DNA from: Phoronis australis
Taxonomy: Eukaryota > Phoronida > Phoronidae
DNA length: 62,000 bases
Assembly: GCA_002633005.1 (NCBI GenBank)
Contig: NMRA01000543.1
Location: 25,188-87,187 of the forward strand
Reading direction: 5' to 3'
Below the pieces are notes generated by a model, which ran no database searches, was not told the DNA's origin, and saw nothing but the letters and a program-made list of their open reading frames with translations. A program made the translations under genes and the position numbers. This document shows positions 26,877 to 39,100 of the stretch, one piece after another. Numbering within the stretch: the stretch's first letter is position 1; every line of letters begins with the position of its first letter.

Positions 26877-27170
26877 GAGAATAGGCCCACAATCTTAAGC
26901 TTCTTAAAATCGAATTGAGCCTTTTTACTTCCATGAAATCGATCTCATAATGTTACTATCTCTCTTATCAATAAGAAAATCGAAACCATTAGCAACTCGT
27001 CAAGAGTTTTTATGGGGTTATTTAACCCTGAAATTGCAAATCGTATAATAGTCTGATATGAAATGGTATACATGGAAATGTTCTGGAGGTGGTGAAATGG
27101 CTGTACCAAAAGTTGTAATAGTGTGTAAGGGTTCATGGTCTGCATACTGATACACATGTGTAGTTGTAAC

Positions 27171-28060
27171 GCAGGTGTTAGACAGGGGTGCATCCTTGGT
27201 CTCTTTTTGTTTACATTGTTTTTTAAATGAACTGGTTGTGATGTAGAAAGATTCTTCATGTTCTGTTGTTTTTATTGATTCATAGTCACCTGATATTTCA
27301 TGCTTATTGTATGCCGACGATACAGCGACCATTTCGTCTACTCCCAACAACCCGCAAAAACAAATTCGAGTTTTTGAAAATTTCTATTTGAATGGATATT
27401 AATATGTCTAAAACTAATATCGTGGTCTTTCCGAATGCCAATTTTTTAATAGTTCTATCTTACACGTATCTTGGCAGTATTTCATCCCGCCTTGTGTGGA
27501 CTAGAAATACCGATGAACTAGCCGTGAAGGCAAAAAAGTTAGTTCACAACATTGTTCGGCTTGGCAGATATATTAGTGGTTTAGATGTTGTGACTGCTCT
27601 AACAATCTTTGATAAAGTGATAACACCAATTCTTATGTATGGTGCTGAGGTTTGGGGATTTCAGCAATACAGCTCCATAGAAAACATACAAATTATATTT
27701 TTGTAAATACGTATTGAGAGTCGGCTCAAAAACTACCAACGCCGCTGTAGTTGGTGAACTAGGTCGATATCCATTGTATGTTAAGTACTTTACGTTGCGT
27801 TAAATACTGGTTACTATTGCAAGAAGTGCCAGATTATAGATATACCAGAAAATCCTATATTAAGTTGAAGTTATTAAATGACTGTGGTAGGAAAACCTGG
27901 GCCACTTGTCTCAAAAATTGACTGCAGGGTTATGGTATTGGCTTTGTTTGGTCACAACAAAATGTTGCCGATATTTGTGCCTTTTTGGAAATATTTACTC
28001 AGAGAACTTGTACGTTTGCTGAGTTGCGTAAGACCTTAAAAGTTGCTCCATATATGTAAG
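27171..28060 (+). pseudogene. Non-LTR retrotransposon (LINE) reverse-transcriptase remnant
   Basis: In shifting plus-strand frames the sequence reads successive reverse-transcriptase landmarks: GVRQGC (from 27174), the catalytic YADDT (near 27309), MSKTNIVVF (near 27405), YLGSI, KVITPILMYGAEVWG (to about 27660), then LRVGSKT, RYPLYVKYFTLR and GRKTWATCLKN typical of the C-terminal part of LINE ORF2. Stops and frameshifts break it throughout, and the endonuclease and upstream fingers are absent. It is a dead, 5'-truncated copy between EMC1 and the CHK-kinase-like gene. Confidence 0.85.
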
Positions 28061-28600
28061 TTATAAAATGTGAAATTCGCAGGTAAATAACTAAAATACG
28101 TTGTTCTTCTCATACTCTTGAAATCGAAGTGGCGCGAGGAAAAGTGGGTAGATAATTAAGACTGCAAATATTGCAAGAAATTTAATTGTGATAAACTGAA
28201 GACGAATTTCACATCTTAACAAGATACTTTCTGCATGATCACTTGAGGATCCAATTTGTTCCACAATCATCACAATGTGATACTATATCCTTTTTAAGTT
28301 ACACGAATAACGTTTCAAGTACCTTGTTGCTTAAAATTTATCAGGAAAGCTTTTCTCATAAGAACTAGTGTCTAACTGTTTCATCTTCTTTTTTCACACA
28401 CCAGTGCGTCTCTTTATATATTGTTGCGTACTATGGGCCTCCAGCCTTTTATGTACGAAGAATAAAGAAATTGGGAATTGGAAAACGGTGGGTGTACCCA
28501 TTGCCTGTGTCGTGAGTTGCCGGCTCATTCATAACTAATTTCCCCAAACAAATCTTTAACATACGTATGACATACGATGGAAATATTCGTCAAAAACATA

Positions 28601-28606
28601 TTTATT
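28601..28606 (-). promoter_or_regulatory. Polyadenylation signal for the CHK-kinase-like gene
   Basis: AATAAA on the minus strand, 53 bases beyond the TAG stop at 28659-28661. It would give a short 3' UTR. No nearer signal is seen. Confidence 0.5.
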
Positions 28607-28658
28607 ACAATCTCCACAACTGTGACTAGCTATTCGGGTTTTCCAATGACTGGTTTAA

Positions 28659-30977
28659 CTAAAGTATCTTCCATGCTATAGCATCGGAAATTATTTCAAG
28701 CATTCGGTTTCTTTTAAAAGCATCCTGGTCACAATCCTTAACGTTAGGCACACGGTGCAACGGCAAGAATATAAACTCATTAACCACTCCAATCTTCATT
28801 GACTTGCGATACAGATCCCGTAAAACGACAGGACTAAATTCTGGGAAACCAAGTCCCATTTGTCCAAGGCACTCGTGGAAGCAGTCAAGGTAGTAATCGA
28901 GTAACTTATCGAGGAACTGATCGCGGAAACATCTTGAAGTGCTGCTGATCATAAAACGAGCAAGATCCACTGTCGGCAAGCAATATCGCATCATCTGTAA
29001 GTCGACGAATTTCATCTTTACTGGTCGTTGCTGATCGTCATATTTAAACATTGTATTTCTGTACCACAGGTCACCATGGCATATGACGCTATAGGGCTCT
29101 ACTGGTTTGGACAGGGATCTGAATTCAGTTCGTAGATTACAGTTGGCTATCCCTTCAGCACCACGAATGATGTTCTGATCATCAGTCATAGACTTCACAA
29201 TCTCTGCACTCTGGACAGCCAATTGCTGAAACCACGGCTGCAGTGCGTCCATTATGGTGTCGTTATAGAATGGTTCACTTTTTATGTAACTGAGTTCCCT
29301 GCTGAACTTCTCTTCGCAGTTTTTCTTCAGTGCATATGACGTTGAGTGAAGCTTTGCCATCTCTTTAACGACCAGGGCGCAGTGAGAGTAATCCAAATTG
29401 ATTCCATCGTGTGGCGTTGAAAACCCACTCTGCATCAAGTCTTCCATAACCAGCAACCATGTCTTGTCGTCTCTGGCGTGAAAAGAATAAAACTTTGGGA
29501 AAGGAAATGTCAGATCACTGCCCAGAACCTGTTGAGTGAAAGACGCCAAGCACGGTATTGTTTTCTCGTAGCTTTCCGTTTCTCTTCTGAACACGTTTAC
29601 GTTCTCCAGCATAAATGGTTGCGCCCACACATCTGGCGGGCTCATTTTAATGAAAAGGTTCAATGTCTCTTCAGTTTTGCAGTGTTTGACTATAGCCTCA
29701 CAAGTGACGCATACACTCAAGTGACCTAAAACATATAGGAAGAGGGTAACAAAAACAACAGCTCTTTGATAATTATGGAATACCTCAGAAATATCTCTTT
29801 TGAAAGGCTGTTGTTTCAGAGGACGTTTCGAAGGACTTGATCTAATTCAATACGTAGTCACACCGATCTAGTTAGCAGGATCTCCCAATCAAGGAAAACG
29901 AATAGGAAATGATCGACTAGCGTTGTACAATCTAAGCAAAAAGAATCTGTGGACGACACAAAATTTTGGTCAAAGTTGTCCGTTCAGTTCTGACCGTCCT
30001 TCGAGCTGAGACGAGTCTGATTAAGAACCAGTTTGGTGAGGCAGGGCTGCAAGACACAAAATGTTTGGAAATTTGAAATATTATTTTAATTCGTTGACAG
30101 TTGCTGTTTCATAGTCGAAAAGTCGCAAAGGTGCGGGAGTTGTGGTTTCGGCTCAAGATCAGAATTCTTAAACTCGTAACTCCCTTCGTGGGTAAGCACA
30201 TGCGTGAGATAATTAATTGGACAGTCACTTTCCATCCGTAGTTGTTTGTTGTCACTTAGGTTATGTTGATGATCTCTAACAGCAGGATACTCACTTAGGA
30301 CTAAATCACAATCAGAACGGTACACGTGTTGTGATGCCTTATCAGTCCAAACGACCCTTGAAAGTGTGCGTACGGCTTAGACTTCGTTTGCAAAGAGCAA
30401 AGGCAGCTTCCAAATTGCTAAGATGATTACATGAAAGTTTCTGACTTTTTGTGGCATGCTTAAGTTCGTAGCCTTGTTTTATGCTGAAAAAGTGTAATGA
30501 GACCAGTGGAGTACGCTGCAACTAGATAATATAAAATTGCCACCGTCTTCAGTCACCACGGAGGCGGAGTAACACGGCCGGGCATCGTGCTAACGACTAC
30601 TAAATCCTGCTGCTAATCACCTTCATACTTCATCTGGAATATTTTATGTGCCTCTAATGTTATCGTGGGTGTCATTTGAGCTTTCAAAACTCCGATCTCT
30701 TACTTGGTGCATGGAAAGGACTTAACTGGGGTTTGTAAGTAATTCAGCTCAAGGGGATGTAGCCCTCAGGTAGCGATGGAACCTGTGAAGATTAGGGTTC
30801 ATTTAGCTTTATCGGCCATAGATCCGCCACTGCACAAAACCGAATTTGCTTACCTAAACTGAATGGCTTTGAAAGAGTAAATTCTAATACTTCATTCAGT
30901 CCTACATCTTCTGACGATCTCAGTGCCTTCTGAAGAAATTCCTTGTTGATGAAACTAACGTCTTGTTCTTTCTCCAT
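28659..30977 (-). CDS. CHK-kinase-like / ecdysteroid-kinase-like protein, two exons
   Basis: Exon 1 is complement(30854..30977) and exon 2 is complement(28659..29725). The GT-AG junction splits a Gly codon (G|GT) and gives 396 residues, the usual size for the EcKinase/DUF1679 (CHK) family. The ATG at 30977 lies in a strong GCCATGG context. Visible motifs: NLFIK with the probable ATP-binding Lys68, an FRRETESYE helix with Glu90, the hinge-like LLVMEDL at 132-138, the Brenner-type catalytic HGDLWYRN at 258-265, and the metal-binding FVDLQ with Asp283. These resemble aminoglycoside/choline kinases. Insect members phosphorylate ecdysteroids; in other animals the substrate is mostly unknown, so the substrate here is open. 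The catalytic residues look intact. Confidence 0.93.
29735..30853 (-). other. Intron of the CHK-kinase-like gene
   Basis: The 1.1-kb intron between the two exons. I see no repeat family, RNA gene or second coding segment in it that I can name. Confidence 0.6.
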
Positions 30978-32343
30978 GGCTGAGCATTCCAAATGAGACC
31001 AAGGATTATGACAGCGGGTTAGATAACCACTGACCTGAGCGAATGGTTATCAATATAGGTCAGGAAAATATTAAATACGTTCGGGAGCATCGGAGTGTAC
31101 AGGTTAGATTTGAGCTTCAAATAGCTCGCTCACCTCGTTGAAAATTTGTCGATTAATGGGGGTCACAATGATGGTTATTAAATGTACACCAGTACAATAC
31201 CTTATTCATTTTCAGTTCTGAATCATTAGTAGAAAATCAGAGTAATGAACTGTCGGAGTTCTGGCTTTGCAATTGTAGACATTCGAAGTGGTGAACTTTC
31301 GAAGGTAGCGAACCTTCGGAGTAGTGAGCCCTCGGTCATGTACATGTAACCTTGGAAATCTTTTCTATCAAAATTGTTGCTCGTATGAAATCTACGGGGC
31401 TGTGCACCAGTGACATTGATTGACAAGAGAAGACTTTCTTCATTGACCAAGGTTTTAATGAGGTCTAGACTTACCAAAACACGGGGATTTTTCAGTGCAA
31501 GAAAACGCGGTAGCAAAATGTCTGATTTTTGAGAAACAACAGAGTAGTCAGTGAACATACCGTCGGCGTGTACTGAATTTAAAAGAACAGAAACGCACAC
31601 ACTTTTACACGCATGCATGTCAATCCACCAATCCACAATCAAAGTGGACACTTGATGATCAAGATGTTTGGCAATCACTTTAAATTCCAAATTTGAAATA
31701 AATGCCTGCAATTAATCAAAACTGTGCTAGAAAGAACACCAAAGTAGCAAATAACAAACCCATTTTCTGCTGTTGTGTTTCTTGGTCGATTTTAAAAGCA
31801 TTCACACCGCACTACTTTTGGGGATCTCTCTCGATGCTATAAAGTTTGAGCTAGGCATAGACATTTACTTCTAGACTTCCTTGTTACCCTATGGTGTAGA
31901 GACCTAGCGCTTTCAATGCCGATGAATAACATAAAGCCTCCTCTAATCGTCATCTACGCAGTCACCACTGGGGCCGGATAGGACCCTATGATTATGTGAA
32001 GCGCTTTACATCAGAACTAAATTCAAAATTAATATTAACTTGGTTATGATTGTGGTTAGTACAACTTGCAGTTACAACATTTGTTGTCCATTTAGTAAAC
32101 CCTGTCTTATCCTATCGGATAGGCTAGGACTGTACCCAAGTTTTCCTCGGAGGGGGGGGGGTTCGATCGAACCCTTCGAACCCCCCTTGCTATGGGCCAG
32201 CCTGGCCCATAGCAAGGGGGTCTGACTATTGTACTTAAAGATGATATTTGACTGATAGTTGAAACATCGTTTCCGTCGTTTTTTGTTTTCCACTTTTTAC
32301 TTATATTTTTTCGGTAAAAAACTAAAGCAGTTTTATCTTTCAG
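30978..32343. other. Upstream flank of the CHK-kinase-like gene; one unassigned minus-strand ORF
   Basis: It holds the presumed promoter side of the minus-strand kinase gene, with no obvious TATA element. An open frame on the minus strand, complement(31226..31618) from its first ATG, encodes about 130 residues without a domain I recognise. Near 31265-31335 a short internal repeat (TTCGAAGTGGTGAAC, AAGGTAGCGAACC, GGAGTAGTGAGCC) suggests repeat-derived sequence. I do not call a gene here. Confidence 0.4.
32182..32220. repeat. Perfect 19-bp inverted repeat with 1-base spacer
   Basis: The arms CCCCCTTGCTATGGGCCAG (32182-32200) and its exact reverse complement (32202-32220) are separated by one C. 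A G run and a TTCGATCGAA palindrome lie just upstream (32150-32180), so the whole 32106-32222 block is strongly self-complementary. It lies 120 bp before the orphan BAAT-type exon and is not part of it. Confidence 0.95.
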
Positions 32344-32465
32344 ATGTTCTCTTGTTGTACGGAGGTGTAGCGCATTTGCACAACAAAGCGCATGTCGACT
32401 GTTGGCAGCGAGTTTTGACTTTTCTAAACAAACATCTGAGACAAAGCAGCAAATGTAACAGCTAA
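32344..32465 (+). pseudogene. Orphan terminal exon of a BAAT/ACOT-type paralogue
   Basis: After a good acceptor (ATCTTTCAG), an open exon reads [20 protein letters not shown], then FLNKHLRQS and a short extension ending in TAA. It closely matches the last exon of the downstream BAAT/ACOT-like gene (49630-49736) and has the same splice phase. The 3' flank is also shared (TATTCCTGTTACTTCATGGA in both). None of the other exons was found on the plus strand upstream, where the minus-strand kinase gene sits. It is therefore either a partial duplication or the end of a gene whose other exons are lost or too far away. The reading frame itself is intact. Confidence 0.75.
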
Positions 32466-32787
32466 ATAATATTCCTGTTACTTCATGGATTTACATTGAA
32501 ATGCCAGCCCAACAGTACCGTGCCACGAATCTCTTGCTTATGATGACGTGGAGGCAAGGACAATGCTGAGAGACACTTGCCAAGTTGTTGGGAACACTAA
32601 ACTGATGAGGTTCTCCATGCGGATATCACCCACTTCATGAGAATGAGACGTGTGCTGGACTGAATATTTGCACATCCCGTGTCCAAATCTCGTTCTCAAT
32701 AGGCCTATGAAGTGTTGTTGTCATGCATTTGGCTGATCGGGTTGTTTTTGGGTGAATTTATTGCGCCACTTCTGTCCAATATCACAC

Positions 32788-34486
32788 TTAAAGGATAATG
32801 CCACCCGATTTAATTAGTCTTTTTTGCCGTCTTAATCGGTCTATATCCACATCGCCTCGCATACGGTCGACCTTACCTCGCCAAGAGTTGTCGCGTTAAC
32901 CTGTGAGGAAGGTGAGATACGACGATAGCGACGTCAGTGGTTCATATGCAGAGTGAATGTCGCTATGTTGCGGTGCATCGTTCCCGCTTGTCCGAACTAA
33001 GCAGCTTCCAGGAAAGCGGGTATATAGTTTTTTTTTACTTCCTCGAGAGTCCGAAATGCTTAGGAAGTGGCTTATGGTAGTGAATAATGAAATGTACGCT
33101 GTAAATAGCAAGCATGAGGCCGTGAAACATCTCCGTGTCTGTGGCCTGCAGACGTCGACAGTGCCTCACGAATGCCGGCTTACCAAATAACTCCATACGT
33201 TCCGTTGTCTGAGCTTGTTCACGGCGCCGTATTTCTTCATCACTGTATTCCTGTTCGAATTGATAGCCTGTAAAACTTAACGATCCACCTGCGAAGTTGG
33301 AACTGATGAGCTCTAGCTCTCGTCCTAAGTCGGGATTGCGAACACGGTTGCCATGTTGGCGTTTATTACTGAGTGTTCTGTTTCAAAATGAATTATTCTC
33401 ATCCTAACCAATACTTATATAAAACTGAAACAAAGTCTGTCTCATTAGATGCAATTTGTAATGCCTTTGGAGTTTTCGTGAGAGCAAATGATTTGAGAAG
33501 CCAGCAATGAATAAATCACTGCGTTGCCGGCTTTAGGTGCAATAAAACTAATTGACGGGTCACCGAGGCCGTGTTAGCTCATGCTAATTTAGTGCCTTTT
33601 TGCTGGCAGAAACTGTTGTGAAACAACTCAATTTCCATCCCACGGCCAGGTGTTAGGGGAATCTTTATTTACATTTACATTACTCAAATAATGATTGTCA
33701 ATGTACAACTTCTGCCGTGACGGCGCTGTGGCCAAAGCGGAACCTGAATTCGCGGCCCCCGACGAGTAAGTAGATTTGCAGTTTCGTGGCTAATTCACCA
33801 ACATAATCACGTGCACATTACTTAGGCTCACTATTATAGTATTTTCTTGACTGGAAGTTTAGTTTCCACTGAACTTTGACTGGTTTATGTTCGTGATGTT
33901 TGATAAGTTTCCGAGCCACTGGCCGGGATAACGAGACAATCCGGCCAGCCGCGACGGGCCTGATCGGGCTCCGAGCCACTGGCCAGGATAACAAGCGTTT
34001 AGTGTTCAGAACTAAAAAAATCATAAGTCTAAACAACATAGATCTAGGTTCTCCTGTCTGTATCTCACGGAAAATACTTCGAAATTATCTCCGAACAGAC
34101 CCCAAACTCCTGCTACGGACCCGCTTTATTGGCCTGCCGAACTTTGTAGGCTACGGTGTGTCCAAATACCAATAAATCCGTAAGAGCGAAATAAAACAAC
34201 ACGTTTTTATAAGAACTCGGTGTATTTTTAAGGGTTTTACATCGAACTTTGATGATTTATTGGTGTTAAACGATGACTTCAAGCGATAAGCTGACACCAG
34301 TAACCCGTGTTGTGAACTGCTGAACAGACTGCGTGTGAAACCGATGACGTCATTGGATAATTTCAACACCCCCGTCTGCCGTCAGGTGTCAGGTAACGCA
34401 ACCGTACGTGTCGGCGTTATGGAGTAGAACTACTCGATCTAAATTGATACAAATTAGGTTGTTTTTTGGGTGGCATGCTCCTTTAA
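32788..34486 (+). mobile_element. Kolobok/T2-like DNA transposon relic with THAP domain (copy 2)
   Basis: A 1691-bp element (32792-34482) flanked by TTAA on both sides, with ends AGGATAATGCCAC and GTGGCATGCTCCT. It aligns along its whole length with the copy at 19045-20746, including the TCCGAACAGACCCCAAA block, the GC-rich middle and the 3' segment. It differs by scattered substitutions and small indels. The matching length implies that both derive from one internally deleted parent rather than from independent decay of a full transposon. Confidence 0.8.
32957..33190 (+). pseudogene. Disrupted THAP-domain fragment (copy 2)
   Basis: Homologous to the THAP open frame at 19209-19517. The block around Trp (SEMLRKWLMVVNNE) and the VKHLRVC segment survive, but the first Cys pair is followed by an in-frame stop and the Cys-x2-His end is altered, so no complete zinc-binding set remains. 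Confidence 0.6.
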
Positions 34487-34888
34487 GAGCTATGTGGAAG
34501 CATAAAAAGTCCACTGGGTGAGCATAGTCATGGCAACCAAGTCTGGCACTGAACTGCCAGGTACGCCAAGCTTGCCAAAGCTGGGGTTGACTGAGACTGG
34601 CGTCAGTAACACTGGCCTAGATAAAATTTTCCGAAGGGTGTTGATAAGAGCAATAGCTGTTGCAAATGTTCTCTATCATTTGCGCGCACTCATCATGGCA
34701 AGAAGATTTTACAGGTTACGGGTTACACAACAATTTCAAGAAGCATTTTGACCTTCAGACAGCCGTGTAAGGAAGGCCGATAACCGGGTCCTAAATAAAT
34801 AGTCTATCTAAATTTACTACGTGATCCAACTGTTGCCAGCCGACTAGAACGACGTCTTTCGTTAAAATGTAAATAACCAGTATAAAAA

Positions 34889-34962
34889 TCATGGGCGGCG
34901 CACCTTAGGGGGCTGGGGGGGGCTATAGCCCCCTACTTTTTTCAGTGCTGCACCGCCCATGA
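34889..34962. repeat. 74-bp G/C-rich hairpin repeat (inverted copy)
   Basis: The ends TCATGGGCGG and CCGCCCATGA are exact reverse complements. The interior has GGGGGCTGGGGGGGGC and GCCCCC runs around TATA, so the whole unit can form one long hairpin. It is the same family as the pair at 26735-26876. Confidence 0.85.
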
Positions 34963-35399
34963 AAATGGAATACGACTTTTTGCAGTAACCATAACCTTTA
35001 TTGGGCAGAACGAATAACACAAAATCTTGTCACATTGTTAGCCTTCTGTATATGTATACAAATAATTATTTAGGTTTCAAACGGGTAAAAGTTTTTGTTT
35101 ATGAGCGCTGTCTGGTGGCAGGTGCGAAAAAGCTATTGATGTTCTATTGGTAAATTACATTTTCACGAAAGACGTCACTCTAGTCGGTTGCCGCAGTGTT
35201 GACTTACGTTTTATTTTTCTTTTTTTATTTTTTTAATACATTTATTGCCCAGACAACATCACGTAGCCAGTCTGAGGTTGGGTGCCTCAGTTCTGGCTTT
35301 AACAAAAGTATATAATAGCGACTAATAGATATATAAGGCAATAATATGTAGCTGGAAAGGGGAAAGGGGAGCGGGGGAAGGACTTTCACGCGCCATTCA

Positions 35400-35400
<1 letters not shown>

Positions 35401-35434
<34 letters not shown>

Positions 35435-35437
35435 GCA

Positions 35438-35468
<31 letters not shown>
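35401..35468. repeat. (AC)n / (ACGC)n microsatellite
   Basis: An uninterrupted AC run, then ACGC tetranucleotides, then AC again. The long minus-strand open frame across it is an artefact of the repeat. Confidence 0.95.
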
Positions 35469-36124
35469 GCCGTGTTGAAATTATGTCTGGAGAAATTAGG
35501 TTCTATATAAATACGTACAAACATAAATACATATAAAAATAATAACAGTACAACTTTGATGATTTCTAGAATACTAATTAAAAGCATGCGTGCAGATCTC
35601 TCCATTTATCCATATTTGTGTCCGAGGTATCTGTTAAAATTATGTTTATAAAAGTTTGTAATTTCAACTTGAAATCCTTTGATGTCTGAGAGCTAATGCA
35701 TTACAGGAACAGTAACCGAGATCATGGGTCAACACAGGGTTACGACCTCCATATATCACAGATATTGTACATTTTTTTAGGACAATGGGCACCACTCGGG
35801 CAGAAACTTTATAACGCAGTGTTGACTTACGCAGTAAGTGGGTCAACTAGGGAAGTAGTAGTAATTTAGGTCATTGGTCTGGACAACCACCACTGTCGCT
35901 GCCTCCTTCGGCTTCGTGCCGACGCATCTCATTTCACTGCTTTCGTTTCGGCTGTGATGGTACATCATGCGCTGAATTGTACAATGCATATGCTTTGCCT
36001 ACTGTGCGAGACAACCATGTAATCTGAATCAACGAATCCTTGACGGCAACTCGGCAGGACTGGAGTCAAGTCGTTCAACTCAATTCGGCGTACGTACAGG
36101 TGTTTCCGAATCGGAAGTTTGAGG

Positions 36125-39100
36125 ATGCGAGGGTACTGCCGGAGATTGCTACGTAGACGCGTTTGTACCCTGCAATTGTTTGGTCAGAGTGTCAGATGTG
36201 TGCAGCTTGTTGTTCACCCTGAAGTTGATCTCATTGATAAACCGGTGAGTTGTCTGCATGCACGCCAAAGTGACGTAGGCCTAGTAGGCCTATGGCGCAA
36301 GCCCGCGGGGAGGGGTCGGTGACTCATATACAAGGTGCCCGCAGCGTGTACCAAAAATTGCGGGTAGGTGGTACTTTCGCAGCAAGCTTTGCGGGACCCG
36401 CGCGGGGTCCAATAGGCCCCTAAATTTCCACTTCATCCCCGCAAAAGGCCCACTGCATTGGCCTCAGCTCTGCAGAAGTTAGGCCTACGTCAGTCATTAG
36501 CCGGCCTACTGATTCGAAAAATCTTTACCCCACAAAAGGGGACGAGAATTAGCAGACCTGGTGCCCACAACAGGGGTCAAGGCGAATTAAGCCTGATATA
36601 AATCTTGTTAGACATAATTATCTTTATTTGACACAATTCTCGAATAATATCGTATATATTTCATAAATCTATTTATGTCAGACGTAAACAATATAATTCA
36701 TCCACCATTATCCTATTTGTAGCTAACATAAATTGTATTTATACCTGACATAAGTCGGCCAATGACGACCGTCAATACATTCAATGAGTCAACGGATTCG
36801 CTTCGACTTCTAGTTTCAGAAAATATATCCTACTAGGGGTTGGCAGTTGCTTCTTAATCTGGTGACATTTCATATGCACACGTACCCATAATTTCGCCAT
36901 GTACCGCATCTATGATTCACCTATTCGACGCAAGGTGACGGCATGGTCGAACAAAGAGAATTGAAAAGTTGATCTATCAGTGAACGAAGCAAACGCTTTG
37001 AATGTTATGTAAATTTATGTCAAATAGGTAAAGATCAAAGTGTCCGAACTGTCGCCGAAGCAGAAAATCACACTGCACGCTAGTCTAATTGAGGGCAAAA
37101 AACGATACAGCTCTGTCGGCTACTTCATCGCCAACTCGTCCGGTGAACTCGATGTTTCAGAGGCGCCCAGCGAAGGAGGAACGTACACGGGTATGTGTCT
37201 ACTATTAAAAACATGGAAGTCATTGCCTAGACGACGGGAACTTTAAATCGCCGCTATAAACTCGGGTATAGTGTCGAAGTAAATGGAATTTTGCTTTAAT
37301 TTGATTTAGACGCGAGTGCGTTCCGTAGGCCAAGAAACTAGCGCTGTACCTCGCTGGTTCCCTATATGTGGTATCACGCAGTGGCACCATAGACTATATG
37401 ACACGCGCTTTAGCATTGGTTGATGTAACGTCAGCAGTCATTGGTTAGCTTTACAACACCGTGAAAAAATGGCGGACTGTGAACGGTTTTTAGTCTTGTC
37501 ATGCAAGTGACGTCGCAGAAACTATTTCGTTTCTGCAGTGATGTTTAATAGCCGCGTGCTTGAAGCACATACATGTAGGCTACATGTATAATAAACAAAT
37601 ATCTGGCCAATTTAACCTGTGTGTTATTCATACGGTACGAATACAGGACAGTATCGTAAACAAAAGTCATCGACAGTAGAAAGATGCACTCCGAAAAGGC
37701 GCAACCTGAATTTCTAGGATCATTTCATGAACATAAATTTTAAGCACCGATTTTTCTCAGTGTTCAACAGACCACATTTACACTTCAGTACATCAGTCAT
37801 GCCAGTTTGTTTGCGTGAAGGCTGCCTGTTGAGAATTCGACTAGCCAATCAGAAACGTCGGTGTAAAACTAATTCCCAAGGAAAATTAAGTGATACCTGC
37901 GTGCTGGCTACTGACCACCTAGAGGCACGCAGGGAACCAGCGAGGCGCTATACTTCAGTCGGCGAGAAATCGTCTCAAATGGAACGGAAACGCTGAATTC
38001 TATCCCATAATTCAACATCCCAACCTCACCGACTAATCACTTTAATGGCCACCCCTTTGCTTAGGTATGCTAGTGAATACCTCAATTAGCATACTCTTGA
38101 AAACTCGTCTCGCCTGTGTGATTTTGAATGGTCTTGCTTTTTGCGAGGAGCGCACCGCTGTCAGATCTCCACTTTTTTCGTAACTTAGATGGGGATATTT
38201 TGCTGATTCGGAAAAAGCTAACAGTTCGTTATTGATTGACACATAGGCCTACAGTCTCGGTGCCTGAAGTGACCCGCAATAACGAACTATCAAATTTTTC
38301 CAAGCCCTGAAACCGTCTTTTAACTCAAAGGAACAACTTTTGAGACCAATTTCGTTAAGATTAGTTGTCTAAATTCAAAGTTTCTTTTTCTGGCGAGGGT
38401 GAGTTTAGAGTAACTTAAAGCTGACACAGAGTTGCCGAAGATTTTGGTTTAACCACAATTTCGTTTGTTTTCTTTTGTATTTCAGTTCGTGTTGTTCTCA
38501 TGAAGTATACGTTTTGGAATACGAAATCGTTTATGGTAGAAGCGTAAAACAAAGGCTAAATACATTTTAGCTAACCTCTGAATGTCAGTGTGCACAATCC
38601 TTTTGATGCGTTCACAAAAAGTAGTTTCATAGTCAGTGTTTCGTCCGTCTTCCATATGTCGTTACCATTGCTTATCCCTTGATTTTTTCAAAATCGCCTG
38701 TCGGGTCATGGTCGAATTCTGACGTTCAAAGCTTTATGGCGAGGGTGCTTCGTCAGCAGTTGGTTTTCTGATGGATTCGACTTCTTTGACACCCGCTGTT
38801 GGCCGTGTTAGTTTTCCACAAGTAATTCATTGTCCGTCAGTTTTTAGCGAAGCCAGGCCTGTCGAGTTTTGCCCCGAACGTGATGGAGATGCAAGTGGCG
38901 AGAGTGTGTCGGCACCCGTCGCTTTCAGATGTATTTGACTCTTCTAGTACACCGTTGCACGTTTTACTTTTCTACCAGAAATTCTGTGTCTCTCGATTTT
39001 TATCAAAATAACTTGATGAATGGTGGCTAAAGTAATCGAAATTCTGTTGCATGCACTAATTAACACACTCAGAAGCATAGTTATTGTTTGTGGTGCACTC

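Noticed and set aside
26945-27350. Two minus-strand frames of about 105-110 codons
   Set aside because: They are antisense to the LINE reverse-transcriptase remnant.
31226-31711. 161-codon minus-strand frame, with a faint resemblance to the N-terminal beta-sandwich of BAAT-type proteins
   Set aside because: The similarity is limited to a hydrophobic alternation over about 30 residues; the frame starts at a non-ATG codon and lacks matching exon borders or downstream family motifs.
35225-35605. 126-codon minus-strand open frame rich in Cys-Val
   Set aside because: Produced by the (AC)n microsatellite at 35401-35468.
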